Assembly (NCBI GenBank): GCA_027310755.1 | Contig: DAIDAE010000007.1 | Coordinates: 1 to 39,329 of the forward strand | Reading direction: 5' to 3' | Source: Candidatus Micrarchaeaceae archaeon | GTDB lineage: Archaea; Micrarchaeota; Micrarchaeia; Micrarchaeales; Micrarchaeaceae | Length of the DNA stretch: 39,329 bases | Shown here: in pieces, positions 8,792 through 15,562 of the stretch | Layout of the letters: each line of letters starts with the position of its first letter | Numbering within the stretch: position 1 is the first letter of the stretch | Position numbers and translations under genes: made by a program | The notes under the pieces: model-generated | The model's input: the letters and a program-made list of their open reading frames with translations, nothing else | What the model was told of the DNA's origin: nothing | Databases searched by the model: none

Positions 8792-9700
8792 TTATGGCGG
8801 TGTATACCCATTCGTCCAGCTGCTTGAATAGGTTATGCCCGTGACCCGTCCGTTGTTGTTGTTTCCGGAATAGTCCTGCGCATTCCCGTTGAGAGGCCAC
8901 CACCCTACGATGTATTGCGGGTTTATGGGCGCACCCCCTATTCCCTCTTGGTAGAGGGCGGTTATTTCGCTTGCGGATAGCGTTATGTTGTAAATCTGTA
9001 CGTTTGATATGTATCCTATTATTGCGCCAGTTCCTGGTCCGCCCCCTATAATAATCTCTTGTGGGCTTATGCTCGCCACCCCTGCGTTATTCCCACTGAG
9101 AGGATATGCCATCCCGTTTAGATAAAGAATTACGTTTGCACTGCCTCCGCCCCGTGGAAGTTGAAGGCCTATAAACTGCCATTGGTTATTGTTTGTGTTC
9201 AGGTTGCTGGTCCAGGCGCTAGGCCCGCATTCTGAATCGTAAGTTACGGAGCCGATCACTCCTGCCCCGTTTATCTCCAATGCCGCATTTTGACCATTGC
9301 ACAAAGATGTGCCATACGAGACAACTCTCTGCCATGATCCTGTGTCTGATTGGCTAATGTCAACCCATGCGAATATGCTTATGGCACCAGTTCCGGACGG
9401 GAGGTAGGATGAGCTTGGAAGGTTTATGGTTATTGGAAAGCTGCCTGACCCTCCTGATTCCACCACATATTCTGGCTCCTGTCCTTGGCACTCCCCTGCA
9501 AGTGATATTGTTTGAGTTATCCCTGACCCGACTTTTACTACCTGACAATTCCCGGGCTGTGCCCTCGGCGTTCCAATCCCGCTGAAGACACCCAATTGAA
9601 AGAACGCTCCAAGCACGACTGCAATAATTAGTATCGCCCACCCATAAGTCATGAGGTATTCCATGGCGCTTTGCGACCTTATCGATCGTTTATGGCACAT
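8792..9700 (-). CDS. Class III signal peptide LamG-domain surface protein, copy 2
   Basis: A protein of 302 residues, same architecture as the copy at 950-1879: basic start (MCHKRSIRSQSAMEYL), pilin-type hydrophobic helix, two-Cys stem (GNCQVV...GECQGQEPEY), variable LamG core and the constant tail with IVGWWPLNGNAQDYSGNNNN. ATG 9700 is chosen over 9760 because the longer version adds 20 residues before the signal peptide and would start inside the intergenic promoter region; a GGAG lies just upstream of 9700. The core has its own insertions (GGSGSFPITINLPSS, PSSYLPSGTGAISIFAWVD), so it is intact but distinct. It converges on nuoN. Likely exported and assembled or anchored through the pilin helix. 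Confidence 0.85.
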   Translation of the reverse strand: MCHKRSIRSQSAMEYLMTYGWAILIIAVVLGAFFQLGVFSGIGTPRAQPGNCQVVKVGSGITQTISLAGECQGQEPEYVVESGGSGSFPITINLPSSSYLPSGTGAISIFAWVDISQSDTGSWQRVVSYGTSLCNGQNAALEINGAGVIGSVTYDSECGPSAWTSNLNTNNNQWQFIGLQLPRGGGSANVILYLNGMAYPLSGNNAGVASISPQEIIIGGGPGTGAIIGYISNVQIYNITLSASEITALYQEGIGGAPINPQYIVGWWPLNGNAQDYSGNNNNGRVTGITYSSSWTNGYTPP

Positions 9701-9756
9701 CGCTCTCCGTATTGCTAATGAAAAAAAGATTAAATGGCTTTCCACGCGCCGTACGT

Positions 9757-10869
9757 TCAATTACTCAGGCTCCTCAGGAAGAACCTCTTCATCATGAGCT
9801 TGGGGCTGTCCATGTCTCCATATTTGCCAAGGAATTTCTCTAACCCCAGCAACTTCGCTCCGATTATCGCCATAGAAAATCCCCTGTCATTGAGGTTTGA
9901 GTAATAGCCATGCACCATTTTGTGCAGCCTGAGATCCAGGCCATAAGCGCTCCTCCACATCTTTTCGTACCTTTCAAGCGGCTTACCAGCCCCTATATTC
10001 TCCATTATTGCCTTCGCGGCAATCCTTGCACATGCCGTGCCGAATATTATCCCTCCGCCAGTCGTGGCTTTCACCTGCCCGGCAGCGTCGCCCACAAGAA
10101 GCACATTGTTCATCACCGTTTTCTTCCTGACCTGCAATGGTATTATGCTTGCATATCCTATGGTCCTTTTCGCATCTTTGATCATGTCCCCAACACTCCT
10201 ATTTTTTATGAACGCGTTGAAGGCAGACATGCTGTTTTGCCTGGAATAGCTGCTTACTCCGACCCCTACCTCTAATTTGGACCCGGAGTAAGGCACCGTC
10301 CATCCAAAGAACCTTTGCGCTATCTTGTTTGAGAAGAAGAGGCCCACTTTGTGAATGTCACCGACCCTGGCGTTTTCATATTCTGCTTTGTAGGTGAGGA
10401 CATATTCATCTATTTTCGGGAACCCGAATACGCTTGCCACGTTGGACACCGCGCCATCTGCACCCACAAGTATATTATTTTTGTCGTGAGCCAGTTCCAA
10501 AAGCTCCTCCCTACTAATTCTTTTGCCCAGAATTACCTTCGCCCCGTTCTTTATGGCATTCTCGGCACAGAGCTCCGCAAGTATCCTCCTGTCCAGCACA
10601 AAAGCCTTTGTGCCCTTTGTTTCTATGGCAAACGACTGTTTGCCACCGCTAATCACGGCGCCGTTCAGCGTGTTTTGCAGAGCTGGAGCATAGTCTATCC
10701 CTATCCTGGACAAACCTTCCGTTGAGAATATTCCAGATGCCCTTCCCGCATTTTGAGATACAGACACCCTGGATTCATAGACCTCCACCTCCGCGCCGCT
10801 TTTCGCCAGTTCGGCCGCCAGCGTAAGCCCTATGACACCCGCACCAATAATCACCGTTTTTTTTCTCAC
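9757..10869 (-). CDS. Geranylgeranyl reductase-family FAD-dependent oxidoreductase
   Basis: A flavoprotein of 370 residues. The N-terminal Rossmann motif is KTVIIGAGVIGLTLAAELA (GxGxxG) with an acidic residue at the end of strand 2 (EVYES). The second FAD motif is LLVGDAAGQVKATTGGGI, the form seen in archaeal digeranylgeranylglycerophospholipid reductases, and FFGWTVPYSG resembles their YxWxFP substrate motif. In archaea this family saturates the isoprenoid chains of membrane lipids. An ATG at 10905 adds twelve residues, but the strong TATA box at 10915-10922 puts the transcript start near 10893, inside that extension. GTG 10869 is therefore the preferred start and directly precedes the RKKTVIIGAG strand. 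Other members act on different isoprenoids or quinones, so the substrate is inferred. Confidence 0.8.
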   Translation of the reverse strand: MRKKTVIIGAGVIGLTLAAELAKSGAEVEVYESRVSVSQNAGRASGIFSTEGLSRIGIDYAPALQNTLNGAVISGGKQSFAIETKGTKAFVLDRRILAELCAENAIKNGAKVILGKRISREELLELAHDKNNILVGADGAVSNVASVFGFPKIDEYVLTYKAEYENARVGDIHKVGLFFSNKIAQRFFGWTVPYSGSKLEVGVGVSSYSRQNSMSAFNAFIKNRSVGDMIKDAKRTIGYASIIPLQVRKKTVMNNVLLVGDAAGQVKATTGGGIIFGTACARIAAKAIMENIGAGKPLERYEKMWRSAYGLDLRLHKMVHGYYSNLNDRGFSMAIIGAKLLGLEKFLGKYGDMDSPKLMMKRFFLRSLSN

Positions 10870-10914
10870 AAAACAGCCCTTCGGTCCAAGACCTGGACTC
10901 CACATTACGCTTCT

Positions 10915-10928
10915 ATTTATATCTTTCG
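10915..10928 (-). promoter_or_regulatory. BRE/TATA promoter of the reductase gene
   Basis: Read on the minus strand, CGAAAG followed by ATATAAAT is a near-ideal archaeal BRE plus TATA box. It is centred about 50 bp upstream of GTG 10869 and only ~14 bp upstream of ATG 10905, so it argues against the ATG. Confidence 0.65.
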
Positions 10929-10938
10929 ATTTAAAAAA

Positions 10939-10948
10939 CTATATAAAG
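10939..10948 (+). promoter_or_regulatory. Putative TATA box of the single-repeat TBP gene
   Basis: CTATATAAAG on the plus strand lies back to back with the divergent reductase promoter. At normal spacing it predicts a transcript start near 10970, downstream of the GTG at 10952. Either the spacing is unusual or the true start codon is non-canonical, because no ATG, GTG or TTG follows in frame before the conserved domain. Confidence 0.4.
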
Positions 10949-10951
10949 GAT

Positions 10952-11314
10952 GTGATTTATACGGCGAGTAAACCAGCAAAGGTCGGTGGGAACAACATAC
11001 CCATCCCGGTCATAAAGATACAGAACATAGTTGTCAGCGCAGACCTTCATGCGGTGATTGACCTTTATTCTCTTTCAAAGGAGGTAAAAGCCGTCGATTA
11101 TGAACCCGAGCAGTTTCCAGGCGCGATATTCAAGATAACAGAGCCAAAGGCCGTTATAATCCTGTTCAAGAACGGGAAAATGATATGCACTGGAACAAAC
11201 ACAGAGGCGAACATAAAGAGGGTCCTTGAGTACGCCTCCAAGGTGATATCAAAGTACGTCATCGAAGTAACCCCTGCGGTCTCGCCCTTGAAAAACGCTG
11301 CCCCAAAGAAATGA
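10952..11314 (+). CDS. Single-repeat TATA-binding protein (half-TBP)
   Basis: A protein of about 120 residues holding one TBP repeat where archaeal TBPs (~180 residues) have two. The order is strand S1 KIQNIVVSADL, helix H1, VDYEPEQFPGAIFKI, KAVIILFKNGKMICTG, then helix H2 (EANIKRVLEYASKVI) and a short Lys-ending tail. It keeps the DNA-contacting residues of a complete half-site: Asn in IQNIV, the two intercalating Phe (QFPG and ILFKNG) and Thr in CTG. The S1 wording resembles repeat 2 of normal TBPs. No second repeat is found: upstream is the divergent promoter, and the stop is followed by another gene's promoter. The start is uncertain; GTG 10952 is the only in-frame candidate in the intergenic region. 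It may homodimerise or pair with a TBP encoded elsewhere. Confidence 0.85.
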   Translation: MIYTASKPAKVGGNNIPIPVIKIQNIVVSADLHAVIDLYSLSKEVKAVDYEPEQFPGAIFKITEPKAVIILFKNGKMICTGTNTEANIKRVLEYASKVISKYVIEVTPAVSPLKNAAPKK

Positions 11315-11362
11315 GAGCACGCGCCACGCAATCTATTTATATCAGAAAAGGAGAGGGTCACT

Positions 11363-12019
11363 GTGATTTCGATGCTGCATCAAGCTTCTGCTACCGAGTC
11401 TAAAGAGGATACCAAGGAATTCAATGTCAGGTTCCCCAATGAATTAGGCATAGTGTCACTCGATGCAAACTTCAGCCTTACGCCCGGCAAGAAGCTTGTA
11501 GTAAAAGCAAACCAAGTCCGCGGAACAAGATCCTTCAAAGAACCAGGCTACGTGCCCTCCAATACCTTTCTTTCCGATGTGGTTATAAGCGTGATTCTTG
11601 ATGAGCCCAGGCAAAGAATAGCATTGAGAAACGACCCAGACCCCGGTCGCGGTTCTTACATGTACAGCGCAATAGAATTTTCCGCCAAATTCCATACAAT
11701 CGATTATGTTTCTAAAGATGAATTCAACGAGACAGAAAGGAGAGAGGAGCTCGCAGAACTTGTTCATACAGTGCGATTCAGCAGCTACGACAGCCGAAGG
11801 AGGCCCGAGATTAAACCGATAATCGACAACGCGGAAAAGAACCCACGGTTGAGCCTTATAAGGGCGCTTGCAATCCTGTCTTCAGATGTAAGCAAAACAC
11901 TTCTAGAACCAAGCTTCTTGAATGACATACCAGTATACGGTGCCATAAACAATGCCCTTTTGGACATTCTGCATTTTGCAACCTCCACCAAAGTAGTGGT
12001 TACTAAGAATCGGGCCTAA
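11363..12019 (+). CDS. Protein of unknown function (218 aa)
   Basis: I do not recognise a family. The product is soluble, without signal peptide or membrane helices. The N-terminal half looks beta-rich (FNVRFPNELGIVSLDANFSL, KKLVVKANQV, DVVISVILDEP) and the C-terminal half helical (ELAELVHTVRFSS, LSLIRALAILSSDVSKTLLE). GTG 11363 has a good Shine-Dalgarno (GGAG/GAGG at 11350-11356). A TATA-like CTATTTATATC at 11333-11343 also puts a transcript start near 11364, so the downstream ATG 11372 is a realistic alternative. It follows the half-TBP gene by 48 bp but has its own promoter. Its stop overlaps the stop of the convergent glycosyltransferase. Confidence 0.6.
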   Translation: MISMLHQASATESKEDTKEFNVRFPNELGIVSLDANFSLTPGKKLVVKANQVRGTRSFKEPGYVPSNTFLSDVVISVILDEPRQRIALRNDPDPGRGSYMYSAIEFSAKFHTIDYVSKDEFNETERREELAELVHTVRFSSYDSRRRPEIKPIIDNAEKNPRLSLIRALAILSSDVSKTLLEPSFLNDIPVYGAINNALLDILHFATSTKVVVTKNRA

Positions 12020-13161
12020 GACTTAGCTAACCTTTTGAGCTCCCTGTCGAAAGCCTCGAAGAATCCCTCCCAATTATAATGGGTTTTGACCCTCTTCCTC
12101 CCCGCAACGCCCATCTCCTCCGTCTCGGACGGATGCTCGGCGATATAAATCATCTTCCTAGCCATGTGTTCCGCATCGTTTATAAGAAATCCTGTCTTGT
12201 CCCTGACCACTGTTTCTAACGGCCCGCCCTCGCCTCTTGCAATGACTGGTTTGCCGCTCGCCATCGCTTCGAGCGGTACTAGTCCATAGTCCTCGTTTAT
12301 CGGAGGGTACAGGACTGCCGTGCACCTTGAATAGAGGTCAAGAAGCTTTTCGTCGCTGACCTGGGTGAGTATCTCTATATCCTGTGACCTAAGCGCCTGC
12401 TTCCGCACCATTTCATAATAATCCTTGTAGAATTTGTCAAGCGAAACCACACCGCATAATACAAGTTTGTACTTTGCCCCGCGCTCTCCCATCATCTTCT
12501 TGAACCTCAAGAATGCTTCGACTGCGAAATCCTGCTGCTTGTTGGGAGACATCCTTGAGGGATAAAAGAAAAATTTGTCGTCGCCGTTGTTTTTGTACCT
12601 TTCATAGTCTATGCCCCCGTTCAGAACCTTCGCATCCTCCCGTCCAAAATATTTTATAAGCCTCGATCTAGTGTTCTCGCTGTTCGCGAATATGGATTCG
12701 ATATTTTTCACAACCCCCATGTCCATGGACCTTACAACCTTAGAGCCAAGCACGTGGACCGGCTTTTGATGAAGTTTCTTCAGGCCCAGCCTGTACTGGT
12801 AAAGGTCCCATACATCCCTCAGTGGGGTGTGGCAGTACCAAAGCACCCTCTCGTTCAGGTGCCTTATCCAATGGCTCGGCGCAAAATGCGGATTTATAAC
12901 ATCATAATCATCCTTGATCTTGAAGTTGTAGAATGTAAGCCCGTAATTTATTCCCTGCGCAACCCTCCCATACGGAATTACTTTTGAAAGGCCCCGTCTG
13001 CCTATAACCTCCACGTCCAATTTCCCGAATTCCGGATATGTGCTCTCCTTGTTGTACTCCGCGGTGTAGATTTTTGCGTTGTAACGCTGCGCTATCTTCA
13101 ACAATACCCGCTCCCCTCCTCCCTTTAGGGTGAGGTTTGACTGCGTGATTATGAGCTTCAT
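12016..13161 (-). CDS. GT4-family glycosyltransferase
   Basis: A protein of 381 residues with the GT-B fold, retaining GT4 type. The N-terminal domain has the glycine-rich acceptor-side loop (LTLKGGGERVLLKIA). The C-terminal domain has the nucleotide-sugar-binding segment NEDYGLVPLEAMASGKPVIA with its ExxxxxxxE-like pattern, and FFYPSRMSPNKQQDFAVEAF. It probably transfers a sugar to a lipid carrier, glycan or protein at the cytoplasmic membrane face. The acceptor is unknown; sequon-rich surface proteins in this window make protein glycosylation plausible. ATG 13161 is preferred to 13218: a CTTTTATTCC TATA-like element near 13190 predicts a transcript start at about 13164, giving a leaderless mRNA. 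Confidence 0.85.
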   Translation of the reverse strand: MKLIITQSNLTLKGGGERVLLKIAQRYNAKIYTAEYNKESTYPEFGKLDVEVIGRRGLSKVIPYGRVAQGINYGLTFYNFKIKDDYDVINPHFAPSHWIRHLNERVLWYCHTPLRDVWDLYQYRLGLKKLHQKPVHVLGSKVVRSMDMGVVKNIESIFANSENTRSRLIKYFGREDAKVLNGGIDYERYKNNGDDKFFFYPSRMSPNKQQDFAVEAFLRFKKMMGERGAKYKLVLCGVVSLDKFYKDYYEMVRKQALRSQDIEILTQVSDEKLLDLYSRCTAVLYPPINEDYGLVPLEAMASGKPVIARGEGGPLETVVRDKTGFLINDAEHMARKMIYIAEHPSETEEMGVAGRKRVKTHYNWEGFFEAFDRELKRLAKS

Positions 13162-13257
13162 AGACTCGATACCTATTGCCCAAACAAGGAATAAAAGGAT
13201 AGCGATGTCGAGTCGCAAAGGGTTAAATAGTCAAAACTTCAAAATAACCCAAGCACA

Positions 13258-13323
13258 AAAAGTAAGACTGATCTATAAAAGTAAGACAATATCTAAAAGT
13301 AAGATATAAATATTTATTCTTAC
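13258..13323 (+). promoter_or_regulatory. vapBC promoter with repeat operator
   Basis: Three direct copies of AAAAGTAAGA lie at 13258-13267, 13277-13286 and 13295-13304 (19- and 18-bp periods). An inverted TCTTAC at 13318-13323 pairs with GTAAGA of the third copy. The TATA box ATATAAAT (13304-13311) lies inside that inverted pair. AbrB-type antitoxins commonly bind such repeats to repress their own operon, so this is the likely autoregulatory operator. Confidence 0.7.
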
Positions 13324-13343
13324 ATATAATGCAACGTGAGACC

Positions 13344-13622
13344 ATGGCTATGGAAAGGGCAAGATTATCCACCAAGGGGCAGCTGGTCATACCGGTTAAA
13401 ATGCGCAAGCGATTGAAGCTCAAAGCGAAAGAGGACGTCATCATAGAAATGAGAGATGATTCTATCGTAATAAAACCACGCGTAAGGCTATCCGAGTTGC
13501 GGGGCATAGCCAGTGCAAAAGGCCGCGGCCTTGTAGACGAACTGCTAAAAGAAAGGGAAAGGGACCTGGAAGGCGAAGAGCAGCATTTCAAAAAGGTATT
13601 AAAGAGGCTAAAGCAGAAGTGA
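13344..13622 (+). CDS. vapB: AbrB/SpoVT-family antitoxin (VapB)
   Basis: A protein of 92 residues. The N-terminal swapped-hairpin DNA-binding domain is clear: ARLSTKGQLVIPVKMRKRLK, then DVIIEMRDDSIVIKPR. The charged helical C-terminus (VDELLKERERDLEGEEQHFK) would wrap the toxin. It neutralises the VapC encoded five bases downstream and presumably binds the repeats upstream to repress the operon. ATG 13344 is chosen because the TATA box at 13304-13311 puts the transcript start at ~13333, downstream of the first ATG (13329). ATG 13350 is also possible. Confidence 0.85.
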   Translation: MAMERARLSTKGQLVIPVKMRKRLKLKAKEDVIIEMRDDSIVIKPRVRLSELRGIASAKGRGLVDELLKERERDLEGEEQHFKKVLKRLKQK

Positions 13623-13626
13623 TAAA

Positions 13627-14016
13627 TTGATCTATTTGTTCGACACCTCCTCCATAATAGCGCTATTCGACAACGAAGAGGGCGCAGCAAATGTGCAAAA
13701 ATATTTCTCAGAAGTTGATAGCAATGCGGCGGAAGGATACATTAGTGCGGTGACCGTGGCAGAATTATATGGTGCATACGGTAGGATAGATGGTGAGCCG
13801 GCAGCGATTAATAGGATACTTAAGCTGAAGGAATCAGGGATTGGTGTGTTAATAGCTGATGAAGACATAGCCATGGCGGCAGGGAAAATGAAATTACGCG
13901 GGGTACCGACCGCAGATGCGCTGATTGCGGCTACAGCCAAGGCGATCGGCGCCAGATTAATTGCTGTCGACAAGCACTTTGAGGACACTGGCGCGGATCT
14001 GATAAAATTTAGGTAA
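13627..14016 (+). CDS. vapC: VapC-type PIN-domain ribonuclease toxin
   Basis: A protein of 129 residues, the usual PIN toxin length. The acidic metal-binding residues are all present: D6 (YLFDTSSII), E46 (VTVAELYGA), D97 (VPTADALIAATA) and D115 (IAVDKHFED), so the nuclease should be active. VapC toxins cleave tRNA or rRNA under stress. The start is a TTG at 13627, a weak codon that may limit toxin synthesis relative to the ATG-started antitoxin. The stop (TAA 14014-14016) overlaps the start of srp54. Confidence 0.9.
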   Translation: MIYLFDTSSIIALFDNEEGAANVQKYFSEVDSNAAEGYISAVTVAELYGAYGRIDGEPAAINRILKLKESGIGVLIADEDIAMAAGKMKLRGVPTADALIAATAKAIGARLIAVDKHFEDTGADLIKFR

Positions 14017-15317
14017 TGAACATGGACCTAGGAGAGGGACTCAGAAAGGCACTTGCAAAGCTGACAAAGTCTACGATAATCGATGCCAAAACGATAAGGG
14101 AATTCAACAAGGACCTGCAGAAGACCCTGATAAGCGCTGACGTAGAGGTACAGCTCGTGCTGCAGTTCACTAAGGATATAGAGGAGAAAGTCCTGAAGAG
14201 CAAGCCCCCTTCTGGCCTGGCTCCCACGGACTATATAACAAACATAGTCTACGACGAGCTGGTGAAGCTTATGGGCTCCACATACACTCCGCAGATAAAG
14301 AAGCAGAGGATACTGCTCATGGGCCTCTACGGTTCCGGGAAGACCACAACGGCCGCGAAGCTTGCAAAGTACTACCAGGACAGGGGACTTAGCGCCGGGG
14401 TAATCTGCTGTGACGTAGCCAGGCCGGCGGCGTACGAGCAACTTGAAACCCTTGCAAAGCAGGCAAACGTAGCGTTCTACGGAGCAAAAGGGGAAAAAAA
14501 CGCTGCAAAGATAGTAAAGGACGGTCTCATAGAACTCAAGGACAAGCAGGTTTTGATCTGCGACACTAGCGGCAGGAACGCCCTGGACAACCAGTTGACC
14601 GAGGAGCTAAAAAAAATATCAAAGGAGTTCGGCCCCGACGAGAAAGTGCTTGTGATAAGTGCGGACATAGGCCAGGTGGCGGCTAGGCAGGCAAGGGAAT
14701 TTGACAAGGCGGTGAAAGTATCCGGTGTTATAGTCACGAAGATGGACGGCTCCGGAAAGGGCGGAGGCGCCCTAAGCGCGACAAATGCGGCCAGCACGCG
14801 CGTTATGTTTATAGGGGTTGGCGAGAAACTCACAAATATTGAGCCATACAACGCAGAAAAATTCATCGGCGGGCTCCTTGGAATGCCTGACATCGCCTCG
14901 TTGGTGTCAACCGTCCAGCAGGCGATCAAGGAAGCGAACATAAAGCCGGAGGAGATGGAGGCCGAGGAGCTAAATTTCGACACATTTTACACCCAGCTCA
15001 AGACGATGGGGGGCATGGGCTCCCTGAAGAGCGTGTTCGGGATGATGGGTGCGCCTGACATCCCAAAAGACATGGTGGAGCAGAGCGAGGAAAAGCTAAA
15101 GAGGTACAAGGTGATAATAGCGTCCATGACGAAGGAGGAGCGCAGGGATGGCAAGCTGCTTCATGATACGAAGAGGATAGCGAGAATAGCGAAGGGGAGC
15201 GGCACCAGCGAGAACGACGTTCACAGGCTCGTATCGGATTTCAACAAGATGAAGAAGATGTTCAATTCGTTGAAGAATGACAGGAACTTCAAGAAAAGAT
15301 TCGGAAAGTTTATGTGA
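14016..15317 (+). CDS. srp54: Signal recognition particle GTPase SRP54
   Basis: A protein of 433 residues, full length: N domain (1-95), GTPase G domain and Met-rich M domain (~300-433), which binds signal peptides and 7S RNA. P-loop GLYGSGKTTTAAKLA at ~103; DVARPAAYEQL (~133); DTSGR at 183-187 where nearly all SRP54 have DTAGR; TKMDGSGKGGGAL at 241, where the usual Ala before KGGG is Gly. It targets nascent membrane and secreted proteins to SecYEG; secY lies ~6 kb downstream. ATG 14016 overlaps the vapC stop (TAATG); ATG 14022 is an alternative. A small membrane protein and a DRG GTPase follow closely, likely in one operon. Confidence 0.97.
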   Translation: MNMDLGEGLRKALAKLTKSTIIDAKTIREFNKDLQKTLISADVEVQLVLQFTKDIEEKVLKSKPPSGLAPTDYITNIVYDELVKLMGSTYTPQIKKQRILLMGLYGSGKTTTAAKLAKYYQDRGLSAGVICCDVARPAAYEQLETLAKQANVAFYGAKGEKNAAKIVKDGLIELKDKQVLICDTSGRNALDNQLTEELKKISKEFGPDEKVLVISADIGQVAARQAREFDKAVKVSGVIVTKMDGSGKGGGALSATNAASTRVMFIGVGEKLTNIEPYNAEKFIGGLLGMPDIASLVSTVQQAIKEANIKPEEMEAEELNFDTFYTQLKTMGGMGSLKSVFGMMGAPDIPKDMVEQSEEKLKRYKVIIASMTKEERRDGKLLHDTKRIARIAKGSGTSENDVHRLVSDFNKMKKMFNSLKNDRNFKKRFGKFM

Positions 15318-15321
15318 TTTA

Positions 15322-15558
15322 GTGGAGAAGAAAACAAGGGCTTATTTTTATTTCAGATGGGCCATGATATTTGGATTTGTGGGCTGGGGCAGTTTCTTCA
15401 TCGCGGGCGCTCTATTCGCGCTGGGCCATTACACGATGGCCTATTATGTGGGCGGCTTCAGCATATTTATGGGGTGGTTCGTCAGCGGATATTTCTGGCT
15501 AAGGTACGGCTTGACGATGGGGAAGAGCGTGAAAGACATAATATTGAGGAGAAAGTGA
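15322..15558 (+). CDS. Small two-helix membrane protein in the srp54 operon
   Basis: A protein of 78 residues starting at GTG 15322, four bases after the srp54 stop. It has a short basic N-terminus (VEKKTRAYFYFRW), two hydrophobic segments (~12-32 and ~38-58), and a basic tail (GKSVKDIILRRK). No family recognised. Its place between srp54 and a GTPase suggests a membrane-biogenesis role, but this is inference only. An upstream in-frame start at 15277 would lie inside srp54 and is rejected. Confidence 0.65.
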   Translation: MEKKTRAYFYFRWAMIFGFVGWGSFFIAGALFALGHYTMAYYVGGFSIFMGWFVSGYFWLRYGLTMGKSVKDIILRRK

Positions 15559-15562
15559 AGGC

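Noticed and set aside
10832-10951. N-terminal extension of the half-TBP that might hold the missing repeat
   Set aside because: The extension is antisense to the reductase start and promoter, has no TBP motif and no plausible start context.
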